64,000 nt of DNA from an uncultured Enterorhabdus sp. (GCA_947649205.1 CANSQM010000001.1:124001-188000); one strand, 5' to 3'; numbered from the stretch's first letter, positions 52,001-60,840 are shown. Numbers and translations: made by a program. The notes: generated from the sequence alone by a model not told the origin.

Positions 52001-52501
52001 ATGGAGCTGGTGGCCGAGGCTCAGGAGGCCGACCGCAAGGTATTGGTGTTCTCCCAGTTCACCGGCTATCTTTCCCTGTTGGCCGACGAACTTGACCGAC
52101 GGGGGCTCGCGCACTTCACCATCACCGGCGCCACGCCCAAGCGCGAGCGGGTGGAACTGGTGAAGCGCTTCAACGTCGACGATACGCCGGTGTTCCTCGT
52201 GTCGCTGAAGGCCGGCGGCACGGGGCTTAACCTCACGGGTGCCTCGGTGGTGGTGCACGCCGACCCGTGGTGGAACGCCGCGGCCACCGACCAGGCCACC
52301 GACCGCGCCCACCGCATCGGCCAGGAGCGGGAGGTGGACGTGTACAAGGTGGTGGCCAAGGGCACCATCGAGGAGCGCATCGTGGCGCTGCAAGAGGCCA
52401 AGCGCGACCTGGCCGACTCCGTGGTGGCCGCCACCGGCGCCGACGCCCTGGCCGGCCTGACGCGCGAGCGGTTGGCGGCATTGCTGGGCCTGGACGACTA
52501 A
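49082..52501 (+). CDS. SWIM zinc-finger SNF2-family helicase
   Basis: Product of 1139 residues. A SWIM zinc motif (CTC at 76-78, then CKHC) near the N-terminus, a bacterial SNF2-associated middle region, then a SNF2 ATPase: RPYQLEGFRWL, DEMGLGKT (665-672), VVLDEAQRIKN, LTGTPIENRLSELW, and the helicase C-domain SLKAGGTGLNLTGA with DQATDRAHRIGQ. It is a dsDNA translocase that may remodel RNA polymerase or nucleoid proteins. AAGGAGG seven bases before GTG at 49082 sets the start; an in-frame GTG at 49049 precedes that site. Monocistronic. Confidence 0.9.
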   Translation: MGVGGIKLADYADSRAVSRGVGIAASAKSIAGRIVRRDGDVTVISARVASASGIADYFDVSVMFGDYESRIVDYECTCPAIARFDGLCKHCVALVTAYFAQPRSFEEGAARVAVPVARRTSEALGRLLAEGKGSAAGLPALGSRSAEGAALGVAPGSVRLDVELIYDGRLWSLHLAVAGVRGTYQVRDIEAFAHHVQHGALHAYGKKLAFAHRLEAFDERSRAVVRVVSELFPDERIFGGSTFRTAGAGKREVRVREAEVVALLDALGEGAFTLVRRRGNAGAVEGAVAESWRVGADAPLEALLFDAVDGGYDVRLTEPVLVVRGLERAYVLADGVAVRVEGAEAAAFAFLREAGLADGGAAFVAESDGAAFCRRALPVLEAAVDVRLPEPWEALRPVAGTLAFYFDKTGRKEAALIRLTVKAFYGEREVVLASPADSGEKPELRPASQQPFRDQALEDAGIMLAAQFFDGSMTLPLRQADLAGELLYGGLAQFRAAGEVFTTPAFDRLVVERPPRVQIGLSLRANLIQMDVRESDVSRDELAAMFSSLRRRKRFHRMSDGRIVALAEGDVAHLGEMVRDLGVSADELLDGTAQIPTYQAFYLDREYADAVRDASFEDYLRRVGEPARPVAPPADLTATLRPYQLEGFRWLARLASLGFGGILADEMGLGKTLQTIALVQSLRNAGQLDGPVLIACPASLVFNWADEFARFAPDMPVAALEGTRVQREMLVARAAGEGEGRVIGRGAEAAGDGAPAGEVPAVIVASYDRVRIDGPFLQPVGWGMVVLDEAQRIKNHATKTTRAVKRLRAPLRFALTGTPIENRLSELWSIFDFLMPGLLGSYERFRERYELGILGEDEEAAARLRALVEPFLLRRRKADVLTDLPPKTELVRYVPLSAEQRRLYDGAEQRLREDLNAQKRQNASRANRRGHMAEAEKSSVEVLAELTRLRQIALDPALVFENYRGGAEKLGAIMELVAEAQEADRKVLVFSQFTGYLSLLADELDRRGLAHFTITGATPKRERVELVKRFNVDDTPVFLVSLKAGGTGLNLTGASVVVHADPWWNAAATDQATDRAHRIGQEREVDVYKVVAKGTIEERIVALQEAKRDLADSVVAATGADALAGLTRERLAALLGLDD

Positions 52502-52703
52502 AGGTACCAATACCCTGGCCGGCCTCACCCGTGATCGCTCGGCCGAGCTTTTGGGATGAGGGCTAATGGGTTTCGTGCTGGATTTTTCGGCAGGGAGAGT
52601 CTGCTCGTCCGTCTTGCTCCCCGGCCAACGCGTGCTTTCCTAACTGGCTGCATGGCTTTCTGCATTTCGAATGGTCGCTAGCTTAAGTCCCCTCAAAAGA
52701 AAA

Positions 52704-52783
52704 CAAATGTTTGTGATATTAAGCGTACAAATGTTTGCTATAATAGTAGAGAGATCTTGACTTTTGTAATTATGTGATTACAA
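52704..52783 (+). promoter_or_regulatory. Promoter and operator region of mqsR/mqsA-like pair
   Basis: AT-rich island in the 296-bp gap 52502-52797. CAAATGTTTG occurs at 52704-52713 and 52728-52737. The second runs into TGCTATAAT, a consensus extended -10 (TATAAT at 52739-52744). An inverted repeat TTGTAAT / ATTACAA (52764-52770 and 52777-52783) lies just downstream, before the ribosome site. Good autoregulatory candidates. Confidence 0.6.
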
Positions 52784-52797
52784 TTGGGGGCGATGGA

Positions 52798-53139
52798 ATG
52801 AAATCGAAGGCGCAGGTCAAACTTTTTCTCCAAGAGGCTAAGCGTATTATTCGGAAGAACGGGTTCATTCTCGTGCCGCGTGCTGCTACGGAGCGCTTCA
52901 TGGCAGAGCGGGGTGTCGATGTTGAGACTGTCGAGGAGATTATCTTGGCGCTGTCACCCGAAGACTGCTTCGACGGCCCCGAACCCGATCGCGATGCGCG
53001 CTACGCGCAGCAATGGACGGTTGCCGAGTTCTCGCCCGAGCATCCTCAGGGAAAGCTCTACCTTAAGATTTCAATTTCCATGAGAGTTGACAGGTGCAAG
53101 TGCCTGTCGGTGAAGCTGTACAGTGAGGAGCCGAAATGA
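52798..53139 (+). CDS. MqsR-family toxin
   Basis: Product of 113 residues. The pattern LSPEDCFDGPEPDRDARYAQQ (split here as LSPEDCFDGPEPD and then RDARYAQQWTVAEF) followed by GKLYLKISI is characteristic of MqsR-family proteins, mRNA interferases of the RelE fold. ATG at 52798 preceded by GGGGG; an in-frame ATG at 52774 precedes it. ATGA overlap with the next gene shows coupling. As in the Escherichia coli pair, the toxin gene comes first. Base composition is lower in GC than its neighbours. Confidence 0.82.
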   Translation: MKSKAQVKLFLQEAKRIIRKNGFILVPRAATERFMAERGVDVETVEEIILALSPEDCFDGPEPDRDARYAQQWTVAEFSPEHPQGKLYLKISISMRVDRCKCLSVKLYSEEPK

Positions 53140-53663
53140 ACTGCATCGACACGTTCTGCCCTATCTGCGATGAACCTGTGACGGCCCAAATTGTGGCAAG
53201 GAGGGAGACGCTTCCCGTGCGGGGGGCGCCGACGACGTTCGATGCTCAGGTTGCCGTCTGCCCTCTTTGCGGCGAGGACATCGGGGACTCGCGAGTCGAG
53301 AAGGGGAATTTCGAAGCCGCCTTTGCCGCTTACCGCGCCCAGCAGGGGATTATCACGCCTGAGGAAATCAAGGCAATCCGGAAGACCTTGGGCCTCTCTT
53401 TGCGCGAGTTCAGCCTCTTCTTGGGTTTCGGGGAGCAGACGGTTACGAAGTACGAAGCAGGTACTTTGCCTGACGAGCTGCACAGCAATACGATGCGCAT
53501 GGCCTCCACGAAGGAAGGCGCCGAGATTCTGTTCAGCCTCAATGGCGACAGGCTCTCGAAGGCATCGCGAGCGAAGGTGCGAAAGTGCCTCGACTTGAAG
53601 GATGATCGCCCTGCGCGGCTCGCGTTCCACCCGATCGCTGCGTCCGTTCCGCTGCTTCTCTGA
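53136..53663 (+). CDS. MqsA-family antitoxin
   Basis: Product of 175 residues. N-terminal zinc-binding domain with C8, C11, C42 and C45 (CPIC and CPLC), then an XRE-type HTH (LGLSLREFSLFLGFGEQTVTKYEAG). The zinc-finger-plus-HTH plan is that of MqsA, which binds the toxin through the first domain and DNA through the second. Its start overlaps the toxin stop. The C-terminal 40 residues (NGDRLSKASRAKVRK and on) go beyond the compact E. coli MqsA. Confidence 0.85.
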   Translation: MNCIDTFCPICDEPVTAQIVARRETLPVRGAPTTFDAQVAVCPLCGEDIGDSRVEKGNFEAAFAAYRAQQGIITPEEIKAIRKTLGLSLREFSLFLGFGEQTVTKYEAGTLPDELHSNTMRMASTKEGAEILFSLNGDRLSKASRAKVRKCLDLKDDRPARLAFHPIAASVPLLL

Positions 53664-53846
53664 GGCATTCTCCGGGCTAGCGACTCATCTCCTGAGAAGC
53701 AACGCCCCACCGTAAAAAGAGAGGGGCGGGAATGCCTCGCCCCAACGGCGATCTCATCTGCGTGCTGAGGACGCTCTCGTCGGTTTATTGCTGGGAGAGG
53801 GTGAATCCCTCGGATCGCGGAGTGCGTCTTGGGTCCTTCCAAAAAG

Positions 53847-53874
53847 AAGCGGGCCACCCGAAGGCAGCCCGCTT
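53847..53874 (-). terminator. Terminator of symporter gene
   Basis: AAGCGGGC and GCCCGCTT arms with inner GG/CC pairing. On the minus strand CTTTTTGG follows, about 30 bp past the symporter stop. Confidence 0.8.
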
Positions 53875-53901
53875 GCAAAAACCGATGAGGCGATCGCGTG
53901 C

Positions 53902-55359
53902 TTACTTGTTGCGGTTGGCGGCAGCGCGTTCCTGGTCTTCCAAGCGCTCCTCGGCCACGTCGGTGGCGAACTTGTCGTGCTTGGCGTTGGCGATGGCCAG
54001 CACCGCCCCGGAAAGGGCAAACAGTGCGATGGCATTGGGGATGACCATGAGCTGGTTGAACATGTCAGCGAGCTCCCACACCAGGTCGTTGGACAGCAGC
54101 GAGCCCAGGAAGATGAACACCAGCGCGATGACGGTGAAGGGCAGCACGGCGCGCTTTCCGAAGAGCCATTCCACGTTCAGCTTCGCGAACAGGTTCCACG
54201 AGAGGATGGTGGAGAAGGCGAAGAACAGCAGGCAGATGGCCACGAACCAGGCGCCTGCGCCCTCGCCGAAGAACTGCCCGAAGGCCATCTGGGCGATGTT
54301 GGTCTTGGTGATGGTCTCGGCGGTCAGCGCGGCGTAGTCGCCCGTGGCCAGTATGCCGTCGCCCACGTACAGGGTGGACAGCACCACAAGGGCGGTCATG
54401 GTGACCACCACGATGGTGTCAACGAACACACCGATCATGGCCACAACGCCCTGCTCGTGGGGGTTCTTCACCTCGGCCAGGGCGTGAGCGTGGGGGGTGG
54501 AGCCCATGCCGGCCTCGTTGGAGAACAGGCCGCGCTTGGCACCCTGGCTGATGGCGGCGATGATGCCAAAGGTGGCGCCGCCCACGGTGGCGGCGGGGTT
54601 GAAGGCGCACTCGAAGATGAGGGCGAAGGTGGCCGGGATGTTCGCCGCGTTCATGATGAGCACCACGAGCGAGCCCAGGATGTAGAGCAGGGCCATGATG
54701 GGCACGATCTTCTCGGTGACCGCGGCCAGGCGGGACACGCCGCCGATGAACACGATGCCCGCGAGGATGACCACGGCCAGGCCGATGACCCAGGTGGGAA
54801 TGCCGAAGGCGGTGTTCATGGTCTCGGCGATGGAGTTGGACTGCACCATGCAGCCCATGAAGCCCAGGGCCAAGATGATGGCCACCGCGAAGAACCCGGC
54901 AAGGAACTTGCCCAGACCGCCCTTGAAGGCTGTGGTGATGTAGTACACCGGGCCGCCGTGCACGGTGCCGTCGGCATCGACCACGCGGGTCTTCTGGGCC
55001 ATGACGGCCTCAGCGTAGTTGGTGGCCATACCCAACAGGGCGATGATCCACATCCAGAAGATGGCGCCCGGGCCGCCCACGATGATGGCACCGCACGCGC
55101 CCACGATGTTGCCGGTGCCCACTTGGGCCGCGATGGCGGTGGACAAGGCCTGGAACGAGGTCATGCCGCCGCCCTGGTTGCCGCCGCGCAGGCTGAAGTC
55201 GCCGAACACGCGGCGCCAGCCCTCGCCGAAGCAGCGGAACTGGATGGCGCGCGTGCGCACAGTAAACCAGATACCCATGCCGAGCAGCAAAATGATGAGG
55301 ATGTAGTTGGAAAGATAGTTGTTGATGGTGGTAACGATACCAAGTAGTGCCTCTTCCAC
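53902..55359 (-). CDS. Sodium:alanine/glycine symporter (AGCS family)
   Basis: Product of 485 residues with about 11 membrane segments. The AGCS signature GGNQGGGMTSFQALSTAIAA plus QVGTGNIVG and SNEAGMGSTPHAHA are diagnostic of sodium-coupled alanine or glycine carriers. GTG at 55359 with GGAGG nine bases upstream. A glycine riboswitch sits in its leader (55431-55540), which argues that glycine is a substrate; the family then serves glycine import or overflow control. GTTCCC in the leader (minus strand of 55391-55396) can pair with GGGAAC next to the ribosome site. Confidence 0.92.
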   Translation of the reverse strand: MEEALLGIVTTINNYLSNYILIILLLGMGIWFTVRTRAIQFRCFGEGWRRVFGDFSLRGGNQGGGMTSFQALSTAIAAQVGTGNIVGACGAIIVGGPGAIFWMWIIALLGMATNYAEAVMAQKTRVVDADGTVHGGPVYYITTAFKGGLGKFLAGFFAVAIILALGFMGCMVQSNSIAETMNTAFGIPTWVIGLAVVILAGIVFIGGVSRLAAVTEKIVPIMALLYILGSLVVLIMNAANIPATFALIFECAFNPAATVGGATFGIIAAISQGAKRGLFSNEAGMGSTPHAHALAEVKNPHEQGVVAMIGVFVDTIVVVTMTALVVLSTLYVGDGILATGDYAALTAETITKTNIAQMAFGQFFGEGAGAWFVAICLLFFAFSTILSWNLFAKLNVEWLFGKRAVLPFTVIALVFIFLGSLLSNDLVWELADMFNQLMVIPNAIALFALSGAVLAIANAKHDKFATDVAEERLEDQERAAANRNK

Positions 55360-55430
55360 GGCGTTCCCTCCTCTCAGCGAGAAAACTCGGGGGAACTTAT
55401 GCGTGGCCGGCCGAAAAGGTCGCGTCATCG

Positions 55431-55540
55431 CTCTGTCCGTTTGCCTGAGAGATTCGGCCCGCTTCCCGGGGGAAGCCGTCCCCGCAGGGTGGGGCCTTGC
55501 ACCTTCGGCACTCACTTAAGAGTTCTCCAGAGTTTTCTCC
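55431..55540 (-). promoter_or_regulatory. Glycine riboswitch, single aptamer
   Basis: Read on the minus strand: ACTCTGGAGAACTC, GTGCCGAAGGTGCAA, then ATCTCTCAGGCAAA and CGGACAGAG. These are the conserved blocks of the glycine aptamer in the right order. The variable P3 arm is a GC-rich hairpin. Only one clear aptamer is visible; the sequence further upstream (55541-55640) has GCAAACCGGAG but no second CCGAAGG block, so a degenerate first aptamer or a docking helix is possible. It fills most of the 354-bp gap upstream of the AGCS symporter. Confidence 0.92.
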
Positions 55541-55713
55541 GCCTCCGGTTTGCCGGCTGCGCCCGCGTCGCGCCTCTCGGCTTGCGGTCGCTCGGGCATC
55601 CCGAAGACATCACAGAAATATTGACGCAGGCCACTATACGCTTCGACGGCCCGTCAATCAACAACTATTTTGCTCAACGTTGCGCCCCGCCCCGCATTGT
55701 CCGCGAAAGGTCG

Positions 55714-58386
55714 CTATTCCGCCAAGTCCTCCACGAAGCCGACGCGGTAGTTCTTGAAGATGACCTCGCCTTGCTCCTGGGTGGCGTCCAGGTCCACGTC
55801 GGCCTCGATACGGAAGTCGCCGGCGTCGTCCTCGTCCAGGAAGATCTGACGGACGTGCCACAGGTGCGCCTCGGCCTCCGGGCTCTCGTCGATGACCAGG
55901 TAGGCGGCGCTTCGGGCATCGCCGTCGATGCGAATCTCGTTGTGCTCGGCGAAGTAGTCGTCCAGGGCCGCGTCCCAGGCCCGCTCTCCGTGGCCCCATT
56001 CCTCGTCCAGGTTGCCCAGCTCGCGGGTGCGATCCAGCGAGGCCAGGCGCACGCGGGCGAAGAGCGCATTGCGCACCATGACCTCAAGCCCATGACGGTC
56101 GGCCACCACGGCGTCGGCGGCCTGCGGGGGCGCTCCGGCCTCGGGCAGCGCACCGGCGCTCTCCCAGGCGTCCACGAGCGACGAGTCGGTGGTGCGCACC
56201 ATGAAGCCGAGCCAGGCGATGATGTCGCGCAAACGGTCGTCCAGCACGTCGGGCGGCAGAGTGCGCACGAGCACGCGGAAGGCGTCGGACAGGTAGCGCA
56301 GCAGCGTCCCTTCTGACTTCGCGATGCCGTAGCGGCCGATGTAGGTCTTGAAGTCGCTCGCCGTCTCCACCATGTCGCGCAGCACGCTCTTGGGCAAAAG
56401 CTCGTAATCGCGGGCCCAGGGCACGCTCTGGCAGTACAGCTCGAAGGCGTGGGCGAGCAGCTCTTCCAAGGGCTTCGGATAGGTGATCTCCGCGAGGCGC
56501 TCCAGGCGCTCCTCGTATTCCACGCCGTCGGCCTTCATGGCGGCCATGGCGGCGTCCCGCGCCTTGCGCTCCTGGGCCCGCAGCACCTTGGCGGGGTTTT
56601 CCAGGGTGGCCTCCACGAGCGAGATCACGTCCAGGGCGTAGTCGGGGCTTTCCGGGTCAAGCAGGTCAAGCGCCGCCAGCAGGAAGGGCGACAGGGGCTG
56701 GTCCAGGGCGAAGTCCTCGGGCAGCTCCACGGTCAGCTCGTAGGCGGGGCTGCCGTCCTCGGCGGTGCCGCGCACCACCACGCCCGCCTCCAGCAGGGTG
56801 GCGAAGATCTCGTCGGCCCGGGCGTTCAGCTTGATCTTCTCCTCGGCGCTCTGGGCCGAGTCGGCGATGAGCCCGTGGACGTTGGCCCAGGCGTCGCCCC
56901 CGCGGCTCACCACCGAGAGCACCATGGAATGGGTGATGCGCATGCGGGGCGTGAGCTTCTCAGGCGGCTTCTCGATGAGGTGCTCGAAGGTCTGCTTGTT
57001 CCAGCTGACGAAGCCCTCGGGCGGCTGCTTCTTCTTCACGCGGCGCTGTTTCTTCGGGTCGTCGCCGGCCTTGATCATGGCTTTGTGGTTCTCGATCTCG
57101 TGCTCGGGGGCCAGGGCCGCCACCATGCCCTCGGTGTCGAACCCGGCTCGGCCCGCCCGGCCCACGATCTGGTGGAACTCGCGCGAGCGCAGGCGCCGCA
57201 TCTTCTGCCCGTCGAATTTCGTGAGCTGGGTGAGCACTACGGTGTGGATGGGTACGTTGATCCCGACACCGAGCGTGTCGGTGCCGCAGATGACCGGCAG
57301 CAGCCCCTGCTGGGCCAACCGCTCCACGAGCAGGCGGTAGCGCGGCAGCATGCCCGCGTGGTGCACGCCCACGCCGGCGGCCAGGAGGCGCTGGAGGATC
57401 TTGCCGAAGGGGGTGGTGAACTTCGTGCCCCTCATGGCCTGCTTGATCTCCTCGCGCTGGGCCTTGTCCGACACGCCGTAGCTGGCGAGCGACCGGGCGT
57501 TCTTCAGCGCCTCGTCCTGGGAGAAGTGCACGATGTACATGGGTGCCTCACCGGCCCGCAGGCCCAGCTCCACCGTGGCCTCCAAGGTCTCGAAGGTGTA
57601 GTCATAGGACAGGGGCACGGGCCTCGGCGCGTCCGTGACGAGATCCACGGGCCGTCCCGTGCGCTCTTCCAGCATGGCGGCGATGTCGCTCACGTCGCCC
57701 AGGGTGGCGCTCATGAGCAGGAACTGGGCGTTCGTCAGCGTGAGCAGGGGCACCTGCCAGGCCCAGCCGCGGTCGGGGTCGGCGTAGAAGTGGAACTCGT
57801 CCATCACCACGCAGGCCACCTTCGACGCCGCGCCCTCGCGCAGGGCCTGGTTCGCGAGGATCTCCGCGGTGCAGCAGATGACCGGGGCCTCGGTGTTGAT
57901 GGTGCTGTCGCCGGTGATCATGCCCACGTTGTCGCGGCCGAGCACGTCCACCATGTCGAAGAACTTCTCGGACACGAGCGCCTTGATGGGGGCCGTGTAG
58001 TAGGCGGTGCGCCCCGTGGCGATGGCCATGAAGCACAGCCCCAGGGCCACCATGGACTTGCCCGAGCCGGTGGGCGTGCCCAGGATGACCGAATCGCCCA
58101 CGGCCAGGTCCATGAGCGCGTCCTCCTGGTGCGGCCACAGCTCAAGCCCGCGAGATTCCACCCATTCCAAGAACACTTCCAGGGCCTCATCGGGGGAAAG
58201 CACGTCGCCCTCGCCCGTTTCAGCCCAGGGCAACAGCCAGCCGAGCGAGCCCGGCTCGAAGGGGTCGACGGGCGCGATGGGGTTGTCGGCGTCCGTGCGG
58301 GCGTCGGCTTCGGCAGCCGCGGCGGCTCTGTCGTCGGGGGTCTCGTAGACGCCTTCCTCGGCGCGGTTCTCGGCGGGGTTGTCCAT
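55714..58386 (-). CDS. Ski2/Mtr4-like DEAD/DEAH helicase with DUF3516
   Basis: Superfamily 2 helicase of 890 residues. Walker A GTPTGSGKS (103-111), DEFH box (196-199), SAT motif (LLMSATLGD) and the second RecA domain ending in HQIVGRAGRAGFD. The long C-terminal region matches the DUF3516 extension of actinobacterial RNA helicases. An acidic, Ala-rich N-terminal 60 residues is probably disordered. Likely role in RNA turnover or ribosome assembly. ATG start; a TATAAT -10 on the minus strand at 58424-58429 stands 38 bp upstream. Confidence 0.88.
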   Translation of the reverse strand: MDNPAENRAEEGVYETPDDRAAAAAEADARTDADNPIAPVDPFEPGSLGWLLPWAETGEGDVLSPDEALEVFLEWVESRGLELWPHQEDALMDLAVGDSVILGTPTGSGKSMVALGLCFMAIATGRTAYYTAPIKALVSEKFFDMVDVLGRDNVGMITGDSTINTEAPVICCTAEILANQALREGAASKVACVVMDEFHFYADPDRGWAWQVPLLTLTNAQFLLMSATLGDVSDIAAMLEERTGRPVDLVTDAPRPVPLSYDYTFETLEATVELGLRAGEAPMYIVHFSQDEALKNARSLASYGVSDKAQREEIKQAMRGTKFTTPFGKILQRLLAAGVGVHHAGMLPRYRLLVERLAQQGLLPVICGTDTLGVGINVPIHTVVLTQLTKFDGQKMRRLRSREFHQIVGRAGRAGFDTEGMVAALAPEHEIENHKAMIKAGDDPKKQRRVKKKQPPEGFVSWNKQTFEHLIEKPPEKLTPRMRITHSMVLSVVSRGGDAWANVHGLIADSAQSAEEKIKLNARADEIFATLLEAGVVVRGTAEDGSPAYELTVELPEDFALDQPLSPFLLAALDLLDPESPDYALDVISLVEATLENPAKVLRAQERKARDAAMAAMKADGVEYEERLERLAEITYPKPLEELLAHAFELYCQSVPWARDYELLPKSVLRDMVETASDFKTYIGRYGIAKSEGTLLRYLSDAFRVLVRTLPPDVLDDRLRDIIAWLGFMVRTTDSSLVDAWESAGALPEAGAPPQAADAVVADRHGLEVMVRNALFARVRLASLDRTRELGNLDEEWGHGERAWDAALDDYFAEHNEIRIDGDARSAAYLVIDESPEAEAHLWHVRQIFLDEDDAGDFRIEADVDLDATQEQGEVIFKNYRVGFVEDLAE

Positions 58387-58527
58387 GGGATGTCCGTTCT
58401 GATGGGGCGATGTTTCGCCATCTATTATAAGTAAGGGCCGCGTGAAGAAGATGACGCATCGGCAGCGGTTTTTGTGGTGTACTATAGGCGGGCTGTTTTT
58501 TCAGAGACGAAGAAGGTGAAGTTCGAC

Positions 58528-59895
58528 GTGAAAAAGGGAAATGTGGCGGCGCTGCTGCCAATCGGGGTCTTCCTCGTGCTGTATCTGGGGCTCGGCATTC
58601 TGTTCGAGTACGGCATGGGCATTTCCATGGGATTCTACAACATCCCCATCGTGGTGATCTTCCTCATCGCGCTGCTGGTGGCCTGCTTCCAGAACCGCAA
58701 GCTGCCCTTCGATGACAAACTGGTGATTATGGGCCGCGGCATCGGCGACAAGACCATCGTGACCATGATCCTCATCTTCATGGCCGCCGGCGTGTTCGTG
58801 GGCACCGTGGGCCGCGATTCGGCCGAGTCGGTGGCCTACCTCATGCTGTCCATCATTCCGGCGGAGTTCTCCGTGGCCGTGCTGTTCGTGGTCAGCTGCT
58901 TCGTGTCCATCTCCATGGGCACCTCGGTGGGCACCATCACGCTCATCACCCCCATCGCCGTGGCCGTGTCGGCCGCTTCCGGCTTCAGCCTGCCGCTGTG
59001 CGTGGGCTCGGTCATGGGCGGTGCCATGTTCGGCGATAACCTGTCGTTCATCTCCGACACCACCATCGCCGCCTGCCAGGGCCAGGGCTGCCAGATGAAG
59101 GACAAGTTCCGCGAGAACTTCAAGATCGCCCTGCCCGCGGCCATCGTGACCCTTGTGCTCATCCTGGCGCTGTCGCTGGGTTCCGACATCTCGGGCACGG
59201 TGCACAACGACTACAACCTCATCGAGCTTATCCCGTACCTCATCGTGCTGGTGGGCGGCATTCTGGGCATCAACGTGTTCGTGGTGCTGCTGCTCGGCAT
59301 TCTGTCCGGCTCCATCATCGTGGTGGCCGAGGGTGCGGTGGCGGCCACCGATCTTTTGGGGAATATGGGCACCGGGGCCGCCGGCATGTTCGAGACCACC
59401 ATGGTGGCCGTGCTCGTGAGCGCCATCTGCGCGCTTATTCGCGAGAACGGCGGCTTCGTGGCCCTGCTCAACGGTATCAAGCGCGTGTTCAAGGGCCGCA
59501 AGGGAGGCCAGCTGGGCATGGGCCTGCTCGTGGGCGCCATGGACATCGCCACGGCCAACAACACCGTGGCCATCGTGATGGCGAATCCCATCGCCCACGA
59601 GATGTCCGAGACCTACGACATCTCCCGGCGCAAGACCGCGTCCATCCTGGATACGTTCTCCTGCGTGTTCCAGGGCGTGATTCCCTACGGCGCCCAGATG
59701 CTCGTGGCCATCTCAGCCTGCGCCGAGCTGGGCTTCTCGGTATCGGCCTTCCAGGTCATGCCCTATCTGTTTTACCCGTTCTTCCTGCTGTTGAGCTCGC
59801 TCGTGTTCATCTTCCTCGTGCCGGACAACCGCGGCTACGAGCCCGATCACACGGCCTTCGAGGAAGAGGTCCTGGAAGTAGCCGAAGAGGCTTAG
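58528..59895 (+). CDS. NhaC-family sodium:proton antiporter
   Basis: Product of about 455 residues with 11-12 membrane segments. The block SISMGTSVGTITLITPIAVAV followed by GGAMFGDNLSFISDTTIAA is the NhaC signature, shared by Na+/H+ and malate:lactate-type antiporters. GTG at 58528 is preferred, with GAAGG 11 bases upstream; GTG at 58516 is also in frame. It is divergent from the helicase and ends at a U-tailed terminator. Ion selectivity cannot be told. Confidence 0.88.
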   Translation: MKKGNVAALLPIGVFLVLYLGLGILFEYGMGISMGFYNIPIVVIFLIALLVACFQNRKLPFDDKLVIMGRGIGDKTIVTMILIFMAAGVFVGTVGRDSAESVAYLMLSIIPAEFSVAVLFVVSCFVSISMGTSVGTITLITPIAVAVSAASGFSLPLCVGSVMGGAMFGDNLSFISDTTIAACQGQGCQMKDKFRENFKIALPAAIVTLVLILALSLGSDISGTVHNDYNLIELIPYLIVLVGGILGINVFVVLLLGILSGSIIVVAEGAVAATDLLGNMGTGAAGMFETTMVAVLVSAICALIRENGGFVALLNGIKRVFKGRKGGQLGMGLLVGAMDIATANNTVAIVMANPIAHEMSETYDISRRKTASILDTFSCVFQGVIPYGAQMLVAISACAELGFSVSAFQVMPYLFYPFFLLLSSLVFIFLVPDNRGYEPDHTAFEEEVLEVAEEA

Positions 59896-59928
59896 GACCT
59901 CTGGGCACACTGGGGAACCCGATGATGC

Positions 59929-59956
59929 AGGGGCGGTCGCGAGGCCGCCTCTTTTC
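59929..59956 (+). terminator. Terminator of NhaC gene
   Basis: AGGGGCGGTC pairs with GGCCGCCTCT (two G-U pairs) around GCGA, then a TTTTCTT run, about 35 bp past the stop. Confidence 0.75.
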
Positions 59957-60078
59957 TTGTGCGTACAGGGGTGGCCGTTGGGGCTGGCTATCTGCCGGGG
60001 GCCATTGGCCGGCGCGCTCGGCTGCCTGCCAGGGGGCGGCTATCGGTCGGGGAGCATTCGTGCGATGCTCGGCGTTCG

Positions 60079-60840
60079 CTACCACTCTTCCAGCGGGTGG
60101 TAGCTGGCGAGGGCCACGGCCTCGGGCGTGATGGTGAAGTCGGCTTGCCAGAGTTCCACGCCGGCGGTGCGCACCGCATCCACGCAGGCGAGCATCTCTT
60201 CGTAGGTGGTGCCGTGGTAATAGCGGAAGCCGTCGTTGGCGTAGTAGAGGCAGTACAGGATGACGGCCCGCTCGTTGTGCTGGAGGGAGGCGGCCAGCTC
60301 GCGCAGATGGCGCTGGACGCGCTCGGTGGAGTTGAAGGGGGCCGGCGGCACCGTGGGCACCCAAGGCGGAATGGCGGTCTGGATCTGCACGAGGGGCGTC
60401 TTCACTTCCAGGTACTGGTTTTCGTTCACGAGGAAGTCGAGGCGCGAGGAGTCCAGGGGCACCTCGCGGCGCAGCTGATGCACGGGCCCGGTGATGGCCT
60501 TGAAGGCGCCCTCGCGCAGGAAGTGCTCCACGTAGCGGTTCGAGGCGTTCTGGTTGATGCCGATCCAGCGTTTGGCTGGGTCTTCCGGTCGCTGCAGCGA
60601 GAAGGCCTCCACGGTTAAGGGCAGCTTGCGCCGGGGGTTGTGGGAATCGGACACCAGGCAGGGGCGCCCCGTCAGATCCAGGTCGCCGATGCGCGAGACG
60701 GCCGGGCAGTGGCAGCGCACGGGAATGCCGTCGTCGAAGTCCACATCCATGATGAAGCGGTTCGGTCGCGCGAGGACGACCCCTTCCCGCAGGGGCTCGG
60801 GGAAGCGAAGGGGCGCCGCCGTTGATTCATAGAGGGCCAC
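60079..60840 (-). CDS. sfsA: SfsA-family nuclease
   Basis: Product of 253 residues. SfsA proteins have an OB-like N-terminal domain and a restriction-endonuclease-like domain. SSRLDFLVNENQYLEVKT (about 137-154) carries the D...E-x-K catalytic pattern of PD-(D/E)XK nucleases. RPNRFIMDVDFDDG and CHCPAVSRIGDL near the start fit the DNA-binding half. Historically called sugar fermentation stimulation protein; role in vivo unsettled. GTG start with GGAAGG eight bases upstream. Confidence 0.85.
   Translation of the reverse strand: MALYESTAAPLRFPEPLREGVVLARPNRFIMDVDFDDGIPVRCHCPAVSRIGDLDLTGRPCLVSDSHNPRRKLPLTVEAFSLQRPEDPAKRWIGINQNASNRYVEHFLREGAFKAITGPVHQLRREVPLDSSRLDFLVNENQYLEVKTPLVQIQTAIPPWVPTVPPAPFNSTERVQRHLRELAASLQHNERAVILYCLYYANDGFRYYHGTTYEEMLACVDAVRTAGVELWQADFTITPEAVALASYHPLEEW

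Noticed and set aside
55541..55640. Second upstream glycine aptamer
   Set aside because: Some GC-rich pairing and a GCAAACCGGAG string are present, but the conserved CCGAAGG-GCAA block is lacking, so a tandem arrangement cannot be claimed.
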